This document shows, in pieces, positions 40,623-46,781 of a DNA stretch of 46,781 nucleotides. Numbering within the stretch: position 1 is the first letter of the stretch; each line of letters starts with the position of its first letter. Source of the DNA: Bacillota bacterium (lineage in GTDB: Bacteria > Bacillota > Clostridia > Lachnospirales > Lachnospiraceae); contig JAEWCQ010000019.1 in assembly GCA_023390555.1 (NCBI GenBank), positions 1-46,781 of the forward strand, written 5' to 3'. The translations under genes were made by a program, and so were the position numbers. The notes beneath the pieces are model-generated. The model made no database searches. It saw only the letters and a list, made by a program, of their open reading frames with translations, and was not told the origin of the DNA.

Positions 40623-41219
40623 ATGGATTATTACAGCAGACAGATCAGCCGGCTGATAGAGCAGTTGTCAGGGCTTCCGGGAATCGGACCAAAGTCAGCG
40701 CAGCGGCTTGCATTCCACATATTGAGCATGCCGGAAGAAAATGTTGAAAAACTGGGTGATGCAATTATACAGGCAAAACGGAATGTACACTACTGCAAAG
40801 AATGTCTGACATTAACAGATGAGGAACGTTGTCCAATTTGTAGAAATAAAGACCGTGATCATGGTGTAATCATGGTAGTAGAAGACACAAGAGATCTTGC
40901 GGCTTATGAAAAAACGGGCAAATACGAAGGGGTATATCATGTTTTGCATGGTGCAATATCACCAATGCTTGGAATCGGCCCGGGTGATATCCGGCTGAAA
41001 GAATTGATGCAGCGCTTGCAAGGTGAAGTGAAAGAAGTTATAATAGCAACGAATTCCAGCCTGGAAGGCGAGACGACAGCAATGTATATCAGTAAACTGA
41101 TAAAACCGACCGGAATCAAGGTGACGAGGATTGCCAGCGGAGTTCCGGTGGGAGGAGATCTGGAATATATAGATGAGGTGACACTGCTTCGTGCGCTGGA
41201 AGGCAGAGTAGAGTTATAA
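40623..41219 (+). CDS. recR: Recombination mediator RecR
   Basis: A 198-residue protein with helix-hairpin-helix LSGLPGIGPKSAQRLAFHIL, a four-Cys zinc finger from CKEC and CPIC, and a Toprim domain containing VVEDTRDLAAYEKTG and GVYHVLHGAISPMLGIGPGDI. Works with RecF/RecO in loading RecA at gaps. The order after dnaX and ybaB is standard; it is followed at once by the transketolase genes. Confidence 0.97.
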   Translation: MDYYSRQISRLIEQLSGLPGIGPKSAQRLAFHILSMPEENVEKLGDAIIQAKRNVHYCKECLTLTDEERCPICRNKDRDHGVIMVVEDTRDLAAYEKTGKYEGVYHVLHGAISPMLGIGPGDIRLKELMQRLQGEVKEVIIATNSSLEGETTAMYISKLIKPTGIKVTRIASGVPVGGDLEYIDEVTLLRALEGRVEL

Positions 41220-41239
41220 GAGAAGAAAGGATAAGAACG

Positions 41240-42076
41240 ATGACGATTTTAGAGTTAGAAAAGCAGGCCAATGAAGTCAGAAAAGGCGTTGTAAGAGCGG
41301 TTCACAGTGCAAAGTCCGGACATCCGGGTGGATCACTTTCAGCAGCAGATATTATGACATATCTTTATTTTGAAGAGCTGAACGTAGATCCGAAGAATCC
41401 GAGAATGGAGGGACGTGACCGCTTTGTGCTTTCGAAGGGACATGTGGCGCCTGTTTATTATTCTGTACTCGCGCATAGAGGATTTTTCCCGGTAGAGGAT
41501 TTAACAACATTACGTCACACAGGTTCTTATTTACAGGGGCATCCGGATATGAAACATATTCCTGGTGTTGATATGTCCAGCGGATCATTGGGACAGGGTC
41601 TTTCCGTCGCAGTCGGAATGGCACAGGCAGCTGTGATGGACAAAAAGGATTACCGTGTCTATGCGCTTTGCGGAGACGGTGAAATTCAGGAAGGTCAGAT
41701 CTGGGAAGCTGCGATGTGGGCAGGTGCACACAAACTGGACAACCTGACCGTAATCGTGGATAACAACAATCTTCAGATAGATGGAACCGTAGAAGAAGTA
41801 TGTTCCCCTTATCCAATTGATAAAAAATTCGAGGCATTTAATTTTCATGTGATTAATATCAATGGCAACTGTATGGAAGAGATTCAGGCAGCCTTTGCGG
41901 AAGCAAAGACAGTAAAAGGTATGCCGACCGCAATTATTGCAAAGACGGTAAAGGGTAAAGGTGTATCGTTCATGGAAAACGTTGCAGGCTGGCATGGAAA
42001 AGCAACCAATGAAGATCAGTTTGCAGTGGCAATCGCAGATCTGGAGAAAGCAGGTGAAGCATTATGTCAGAAGTAA
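41240..42076 (+). CDS. Transketolase, N-terminal (thiamine diphosphate-binding) half
   Basis: A 278-residue subunit with SAKSGHPGGSLSAADI at the N terminus and the thiamine diphosphate motif GDGEIQEGQIWEAAMWAGAHKLDNLTVIVDNNN. Split transketolases are common in Clostridia and archaea. It partners with the next gene, which overlaps by 13 bases. Moves two-carbon units in the non-oxidative pentose phosphate pathway. Confidence 0.95.
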   Translation: MTILELEKQANEVRKGVVRAVHSAKSGHPGGSLSAADIMTYLYFEELNVDPKNPRMEGRDRFVLSKGHVAPVYYSVLAHRGFFPVEDLTTLRHTGSYLQGHPDMKHIPGVDMSSGSLGQGLSVAVGMAQAAVMDKKDYRVYALCGDGEIQEGQIWEAAMWAGAHKLDNLTVIVDNNNLQIDGTVEEVCSPYPIDKKFEAFNFHVININGNCMEEIQAAFAEAKTVKGMPTAIIAKTVKGKGVSFMENVAGWHGKATNEDQFAVAIADLEKAGEALCQK

Positions 42077-43011
42077 AGAAAATTGCAACAAGAGATAGCT
42101 ACGGTAATGCTTTGGCTGAAATAGGAAAAACACAGGAGAACCTGGTTGTTCTGGATGCAGATCTTGCGGGAGCTACCAAGACAGAAATCTTTAAAAAAGC
42201 ATTTCCGGACAGATTTATCGACTGCGGTATCGCAGAAGCCAATATGACAGGAATTGCAGCGGGACTGTCTACTTGCGGGAAAGTGCCGTTTATGAGCACA
42301 TTTGCCATGTTCGCAGCAGGACGTGCGTATGAGCAGGTGCGCAATACAATCGGATATCCGCATCTCAATGTTAAGATCGGTGCAACACATGCGGGAATTT
42401 CCGTTGGTGAAGACGGAGCAACACACCAGTGTCTGGAAGATCTGTCACTGATGCGCGGCATACCGGGTATGGTAGTCATTAATCCGTGCGATGATGTGGA
42501 GGCAAGAGCAGCGGTCAAAGCAGCTTTCGAGTATGTAGGGCCGGTATATCTCCGTTTTGGACGTCTGCCGATTCCGATACTCAATGATGAAGCAGAATAC
42601 CATTTTGAAATTGGAAAAGGTGTCGTTTTAAAAGAAGGAAAGGATGTCACGATCTTTGCAACGGGGCTGGAAGTTTCTGAGTCGATGGAGGCTGCAAAGC
42701 TGCTGGAAGCAGACGGCATCGATGCAGAAGTCATCAATATTCATACGATAAAGCCATTGGATGAAGAGTTGGTGGCTGCATCTGCAACAAAAACCGGCAA
42801 AGTCGTAACGGTGGAAGAGCATTCTGTCATCGGGGGCCTTGGAAGTGCGGTTTGTGACTGCTTATCTGCAAAAGCACCAACAAAAGTATGCAAAATAGGT
42901 GTCTATGATACCTTTGGAGAGTCAGGCCCGGCATTGGAACTGATTCAAAAATATGGTCTGGATGCAGAAAATATTTACAAAAAAGTCAAAGCCTTTGTAA
43001 AAGAAAACTAA
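42064..43011 (+). CDS. Transketolase, C-terminal half
   Basis: A 315-residue subunit containing the pyrimidine-binding and C-terminal domains: LDADLAGATKTEIFKKAFPDRFIDCGIAEANMTGIAAGL, FAAGRAYEQVRNTI, and the terminal TVEEHSVIGGLGSAV. The catalytic Glu of this domain is expected in CGIAEAN. It completes the enzyme with the upstream half. A strong terminator follows 15 bases after its stop codon. Confidence 0.95.
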   Translation: MSEVKKIATRDSYGNALAEIGKTQENLVVLDADLAGATKTEIFKKAFPDRFIDCGIAEANMTGIAAGLSTCGKVPFMSTFAMFAAGRAYEQVRNTIGYPHLNVKIGATHAGISVGEDGATHQCLEDLSLMRGIPGMVVINPCDDVEARAAVKAAFEYVGPVYLRFGRLPIPILNDEAEYHFEIGKGVVLKEGKDVTIFATGLEVSESMEAAKLLEADGIDAEVINIHTIKPLDEELVAASATKTGKVVTVEEHSVIGGLGSAVCDCLSAKAPTKVCKIGVYDTFGESGPALELIQKYGLDAENIYKKVKAFVKEN

Positions 43012-43026
43012 ATCAGACAAGGAAAC

Positions 43027-43058
43027 AAAGCTGTCGCTAGGATGCGGCAGCTTTTTTT
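43027..43058 (+). terminator. Intrinsic terminator after transketolase
   Basis: AAAGCTGTCGC (43027-43037) pairs with GCGGCAGCTTT (43044-43054, one T-G), loop of 6, then T-run to 43058. Ends the transketolase transcript. Confidence 0.9.
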
Positions 43059-43171
43059 AGGTATGCTGTCGGAAAAAAAATAGAACGCCTGCCACGAACT
43101 GTCAAAAAAATCAGGGTACGTGTGATACGCTTGTCCGGAAAAAGATATTTCGGAAAGGCGGCAGATTTGAA

Positions 43172-44476
43172 ATGATAGAAATAAGACAGGGAAGCAGGAA
43201 AGAAAATGGATTAGATGCGACAGAAAATAAGGAAATAAACAGATCAGAAGAACAAAAAGAAGTGGAAAAAATCGGATTCGAAGAATGCAAATCCTCCTGC
43301 CAGCCTAAAAATTTCCGTCAGATAGGAAGTCCTCAGGGCAGTCAAAAAATCTATTTTGAAGATTATGTCTATACCTACTTGCACCCGGCGATGGAAACGA
43401 CAGAAGAAATGCGTGTTTGTATCCTGATCGGTAGAGTGGAAAAAGACGAGAGATGTCACTACATATTTGTAAATGGAGCAATGGAAATTCCGGATATCAA
43501 TTTTGCAGGAATCACACCGATCTTTTCGGAACGGACAAGAGAAATGATCTGTAATATGATCCGACAGCATTTTGAAGGAGGTTATCTGGTTGGCTGGTAT
43601 CTTGATATCAAGGGAAATCCGCCAAAGCTCACGCCGGAATTCGAACGGCTGCACCGGAACTTTTTTGGAGGAAGAGATAAAATTTTTCTGTTGTCAGATA
43701 CCCTGAACCGGGAAGAAAAAATATTTGCCTGTGACAACAATGCAATCTGGCAGAAAGACGGTTATTACATATATTATGAAAAAAATCCAAAGATGCAGGA
43801 ATACATGATCGGTACCAGAGAGCAAAGCCTGAACACCATAGAGCCGGAGAAGGTCATGGATGAAGCCTTGAAGAACTACCGGGAACTGCTTCTGCAAAAA
43901 GAAGACGGTCACTCGCACAGCTGGCGTCTGGCATGGTATTCGACCGGGTTTTTGCTGGTTCTGACCGTATGTGTGCTGGGTGTCAATATGCTAAATAATT
44001 ATGAAAAAATGAAAAATATAGAAGATGCAATTACCGTGATGTCCAACCGGACGCAGGATGCAACAGAATCTCTGGTGGAAACGGAAGCAACAGAGAGCTC
44101 GGTTATCATAGAATCCGTTAAGGGAAATGTGACGAAAGAAACAGAGACAGAAACGGGTCAGACAGAAACAACGGGGCAGGGATCGGATGCACAGTCTTCC
44201 ACAGAACAGACATCTGCCCAGTCTGCAGATACCCAGAATACAGACGCACAGAATGCGGATACAGAGACCGCACAGACAGATGCATCTGCACAGGTTCTGA
44301 CTGAAGCGGAGACCATTCAATTGCAGGGTTATTATATAGTGCAAAAGGGAGATAATCTTGCGGCAATCAGCCGTAAAATATATGGTTCTACAGACAAGAT
44401 GTCGGATATTTGCAAAAAAAACGCCATTGAAAATTCAGATGAGATCTATGCAGGACAAAAATTAATGCTTCCTTAA
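43172..44476 (+). CDS. Membrane-anchored LysM protein
   Basis: A 434-residue protein. An N-terminal cytoplasmic region of about 250 residues (recognisable only as clostridial, with IYFEDYVYTYLHPAMETTEEMRVCILIGR) precedes one transmembrane helix, STGFLLVLTVCVLGVNML, near residue 262. A Thr/Glu/Gln/Ala-rich linker of about 100 residues follows, and a C-terminal LysM domain (YYIVQKGDNLAAISRKIYGS and YAGQKLMLP) that binds peptidoglycan. The ATG at 43172 has only a distant GGAAAGG. The protein probably links the cell wall to a cytoplasmic module; its function is unknown. Confidence 0.85.
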   Translation: MIEIRQGSRKENGLDATENKEINRSEEQKEVEKIGFEECKSSCQPKNFRQIGSPQGSQKIYFEDYVYTYLHPAMETTEEMRVCILIGRVEKDERCHYIFVNGAMEIPDINFAGITPIFSERTREMICNMIRQHFEGGYLVGWYLDIKGNPPKLTPEFERLHRNFFGGRDKIFLLSDTLNREEKIFACDNNAIWQKDGYYIYYEKNPKMQEYMIGTREQSLNTIEPEKVMDEALKNYRELLLQKEDGHSHSWRLAWYSTGFLLVLTVCVLGVNMLNNYEKMKNIEDAITVMSNRTQDATESLVETEATESSVIIESVKGNVTKETETETGQTETTGQGSDAQSSTEQTSAQSADTQNTDAQNADTETAQTDASAQVLTEAETIQLQGYYIVQKGDNLAAISRKIYGSTDKMSDICKKNAIENSDEIYAGQKLMLP

Positions 44477-44491
44477 AAATAACCATAGGTG

Positions 44492-44519
44492 TTGTCGCAG
44501 GTTTGAAATATGTTATAAT
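44492..44519 (+). promoter_or_regulatory. Sigma-A promoter of DUF5711-like gene
   Basis: TTGTCG (44492-44497), 16-bp spacer, TATAAT (44514-44519), 44 bases before the start codon. Confidence 0.7.
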
Positions 44520-44563
44520 GTTTGTGGTGAACAGAAGAAATAATAATGCAGAAGGAAATACGG

Positions 44564-45763
44564 ATGGCAGACAAAGAGATAAAGAAGAGAAATTTCCGAA
44601 CGATAGAAACCGATCAGGAGGAATTGAACAGTAAGATTCGTGCTCATCGGCTGAGAATTATCAAATATCTGTTGGTTATCATTGGAATACTGCTGCTCGC
44701 AGCGGCCGGTTTCATGCTGCTGATGCGATTACGACAGTACCAGAATTTTGATGTGGTCGAGAGCACAGAACGTTCCGACACCATCGCGACCAAATTTGTG
44801 TCATTTCATGGAGGTGTAATCAAATACAGCAATGACGGAGCAACTTATACCGATGATTCGGATGAACTGATCTGGAATCAGACCTATGAGATGCAGGAAC
44901 CGCTGATTGACATCTGTGAGGGATATGTTGCCTTTGCAGAAAAAGGCGGTACGCATATTTACATATTGAATCAGGAAGGACTCCAGGGGAATATAGAAAC
45001 CACGATGAAGATTAAGGACATACAGGTGGCGAGTCAGGGAACGGTAGCGGTTCTTATGGAGGATGACGAGTCAAGCAATATCAAGCTGTATGATAAGGAC
45101 GGTAATAATCTTGCCGGAGGAGAGATTCATGTGGAAAAGGCCGGATACCCGATGGATATTGCACTGTCGAACGATGCAATCAAGCTGGCGGTTACGATGC
45201 TCGATATCAAAGAGGGAAGTGTGAAGTCCACAATTGCATTTTACAATTTCGGCTCAGTGGGACAGAATGAAATCGATCATATGGTAGGAACCTATTCTTA
45301 TGCAGATACGGTGATACCGGAAATAGAATTTGTTTCCAATAATCGGATGCTGGCATTTGGAGATTCCAAGGTGTTGATCTTTGAAGGGACACAGAAGCCT
45401 TCCGTTTCAAAAGAAATCAAAGTGGATACGGAGATAAAAAGCGTATTTTACAATGAGAATTATTTCGGACTGGTCAGCAACAACGAGGATGAAAAGAACA
45501 CAAGGCATATGGAAATCTATGATACAAAAGGTTCTCATGTTCTGAGCAAAGATTTTGTATTGGACTACGATACGATAGAGTTTCTTGCAGATAATGAAAT
45601 CTGTATCAGAAACGATACGGAATGTCTGATTTATAATACTTATGGGGTGAAACATTTTGCATACACATTCGACGTACCGATTTACAAGATCCTTTCCGGA
45701 TCTTCCTCCCGTAACTATACATTTATTTTAGAAGGAACAACAGAGAAGGTGAAGTTAAAGTGA
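44564..45763 (+). CDS. DUF5711-like membrane-anchored protein
   Basis: A 399-residue protein with a basic N terminus, a single transmembrane helix (YLLVIIGILLLAAAGFMLLM) near residue 35, and a long extracellular domain with repeated beta-strand character, such as GGVIKYSNDGATYTDDSDELIWNQTYEMQ and IALSNDAIKLAVTMLDIKEG, resembling a beta-propeller. It resembles the DUF5711 family found in Lachnospiraceae; no biochemical function is known. ATG at 44564 has AAGGA at the right spacing; 44546 would be a less favoured start. It overlaps the CvpA gene by 4 bases. Confidence 0.75.
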   Translation: MADKEIKKRNFRTIETDQEELNSKIRAHRLRIIKYLLVIIGILLLAAAGFMLLMRLRQYQNFDVVESTERSDTIATKFVSFHGGVIKYSNDGATYTDDSDELIWNQTYEMQEPLIDICEGYVAFAEKGGTHIYILNQEGLQGNIETTMKIKDIQVASQGTVAVLMEDDESSNIKLYDKDGNNLAGGEIHVEKAGYPMDIALSNDAIKLAVTMLDIKEGSVKSTIAFYNFGSVGQNEIDHMVGTYSYADTVIPEIEFVSNNRMLAFGDSKVLIFEGTQKPSVSKEIKVDTEIKSVFYNENYFGLVSNNEDEKNTRHMEIYDTKGSHVLSKDFVLDYDTIEFLADNEICIRNDTECLIYNTYGVKHFAYTFDVPIYKILSGSSSRNYTFILEGTTEKVKLK

Positions 45764-46461
45764 ACTGGTTATTAATTATTGTAATAGTAGGAATGCTTTT
45801 GTGCATTTTACATGGATACCGAAAGGGCTTTCTGCGCATCCTTTTTTCGTTGGTATCCATCATATTGGCCATTGTATTTGTAACAATTGCAACGCCGTAT
45901 ATATGTAGTTTCTTAGAAAACAATACGCCGCTCAAGGCAAAAATAGAAGAAAAGTGCCTGACCCATATCGAACTTTCTGCGAAAGAGAATATGGAGGATA
46001 AGGCTGAGGACCAGCAGGATGCTCTGAGTGATGCAGGGATTACTCTGCCGAGCGCAATCTGGGAGAAGATCATAGCGCAGGGAGTCGGAGCTGCAGATAC
46101 CGCGCTGGAGAAAACAGGAACCTACGAGGTGCTGGCCGATTCATTATCCCATTTCATTGTAAATGGAATTGCGTTTTTTGCAGCACTGGTGCTGGCATCG
46201 ATTGCACTTTTCATCCTGGCGAGAGTGCTGAATGTGATTGCAATGCTGCCGCTGATCCGGAATGTCAATCATCTTCTCGGTGTGTTGGCAGGTTTCGTTC
46301 AGGGAATGGTGCTGCTCTGGCTGTTCCTGTATCTGGTTGCAATCTGCTGTACAAGTTCTTTTGGTATTAAGATGTTGGACTACATTAATCAGAGTGAATT
46401 GCTTTCTTATTTATATAATCATAATCTGGTGCTCTATGTTATCATGATGTTTTTCGGATAG
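45760..46461 (+). CDS. CvpA-family membrane protein
   Basis: A 233-residue membrane protein with an N-terminal hydrophobic helix (WLLIIVIVGMLLCILHGYRKGF), a short soluble loop, and three more hydrophobic segments (AFFAALVLASIALFILARVLNVIAML, then GFVQGMVLLWLFLYLVAI), matching CvpA/YqjA-like proteins. The start is GTG at 45760, overlapping the stop of the preceding gene (GTGA). CvpA proteins have been linked to envelope functions, but the role is not known here. Confidence 0.85.
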   Translation: MNWLLIIVIVGMLLCILHGYRKGFLRILFSLVSIILAIVFVTIATPYICSFLENNTPLKAKIEEKCLTHIELSAKENMEDKAEDQQDALSDAGITLPSAIWEKIIAQGVGAADTALEKTGTYEVLADSLSHFIVNGIAFFAALVLASIALFILARVLNVIAMLPLIRNVNHLLGVLAGFVQGMVLLWLFLYLVAICCTSSFGIKMLDYINQSELLSYLYNHNLVLYVIMMFFG

Positions 46462-46500
46462 AAGAATTTTGGGATAAAAGAGAGACCGGTTTGTATGGAA

Positions 46501-46536
46501 GATATAGGGGTTGAATGGTCATTCAACCCCTATATC
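46501..46536. terminator. Perfect 17-bp palindrome, probable terminator
   Basis: Left arm GATATAGGGGTTGAATG and right arm CATTCAACCCCTATATC with two central bases. It follows the CvpA gene by 39 bases. T-tract is weak (TATTTG), so it may be a structural end or a binding site rather than an efficient terminator. Confidence 0.65.
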
Positions 46537-46578
46537 TATTTGTAGGAGAAAAAAGGTCAAAAAAAGTAAAAAAGATTG

Positions 46579-46607
46579 TTGACACAGTGAATATATCATG
46601 TTATTAT
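46579..46607 (+). promoter_or_regulatory. Tandem promoter P1
   Basis: TTGACA (46579-46584), 17-bp spacer, TATTAT (46602-46607). First of three spaced about 85 bases apart, each preceded by a GTTG/ATTG motif. Confidence 0.75.
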
Positions 46608-46664
46608 AAAAATCCACCGCGCAAAAGACAAGCAGTCCGGTGGAAAAGAAAAATAAAAAAGTTG

Positions 46665-46693
46665 TTGACAAATGAGTCGACAAGCGGTATTAT
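46665..46693 (+). promoter_or_regulatory. Tandem promoter P2
   Basis: GTTGTTGACA with -35 at 46665-46670, 17-bp spacer, TATTAT (46688-46693) directly overlapping TATAAT at 46691-46696. Confidence 0.75.
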
Positions 46694-46747
46694 AATCAAG
46701 CTGATTGCGACAAACAAGCAATCGACAAAAAATAATAAAAAAAGTTG

Positions 46748-46776
46748 TTGACAAGCGACAAAAAAAGTGATAAACT
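46748..46776 (+). promoter_or_regulatory. Tandem promoter P3
   Basis: GTTGTTGACA with -35 at 46748-46753, 17-bp spacer, TAAACT (46771-46776). Reads off the right edge; no coding frame follows within the window, consistent with a stable-RNA operon beyond. Confidence 0.65.
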
Positions 46777-46781
46777 TAACA

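Noticed and set aside
1..46781. CRISPR array or insertion sequence
   Set aside because: No regularly spaced direct repeats and no transposase gene were seen anywhere in the window.

Overview
The window looks like chromosomal DNA of an anaerobic gut-type Clostridia (Lachnospiraceae-like): moderate GC, strong AGGAGG ribosome sites, TTGACA/TATAAT promoters, and housekeeping neighbours typical of Firmicutes (dnaX-ybaB-recR, split transketolase, cvpA, PIN-PhoH). The family-level placement is inferred from protein character, not from a marker-gene comparison.

Bases 1-1780 hold the end of a PIN-PhoH ATPase gene and an HD-domain phosphohydrolase. Bases 1800-31740 form one of the most complete purine-catabolic regions I would expect to see in one piece. 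It contains guanine deaminase, then a BMP-type nucleoside/purine ABC transporter (lipoprotein, double ATPase, two permeases) and a TetR regulator. Next come molybdenum-cofactor genes (MoeA-like, moaC, moaA, MOSC, mogA/moaB) and an XdhC-type maturation factor. A second block carries a hydantoinase/dihydropyrimidinase, a three-subunit molybdenum hydroxylase, SsnA, a short YgfK, YgeX (2,3-diaminopropionate ammonia-lyase), YgeY, a D-aminoacylase-like amidohydrolase and a fused XdhD-type hydroxylase. It ends with a MocA-ModE fusion and the molybdate transporter modABC. The logic is: import and deaminate purines, oxidise or reduce them on molybdenum enzymes, open the rings, release diaminopropionate-type intermediates and split them to pyruvate and ammonia, while the same region supplies molybdate and builds the cofactor. 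The ygeX/ygeY/ygfK/ssnA/hyuA/xdh set is a known anaerobic purine/urate degradation cluster. Unusual here are the missing YgeW and carbamate kinase, the extra D-aminoacylase-like enzyme, the halved YgfK and the regulatory layout.

Regulation is unusually readable. Two near-identical TetR-type palindromes (3251-3274 and 13773-13790) sit at the heads of the two long operons. Three promoters (guaD, transporter operon, hyuA operon) are each followed within about 20 nt of the predicted transcription start by an intrinsic-terminator hairpin, with the gene lying beyond it.

Bases 31740-33480 are an AT-rich insert-like segment holding a broken HD/dGTPase-like fragment and a lone gene that fuses a macro-like domain to a SEFIR/TIR domain. 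This is the best candidate in the window for an undescribed, possibly antiviral, system. A tRNA-Ser(CGA) and a dCache chemoreceptor follow on the minus strand. Bases 36059-46461 are plus-strand housekeeping genes: pepD-like dipeptidase, phosphofructokinase, dnaX, ybaB, recR, transketolase halves, a LysM membrane protein, a DUF5711-like protein and CvpA. The window ends in three tandem strong promoters that probably drive an rRNA or other stable-RNA operon just outside.
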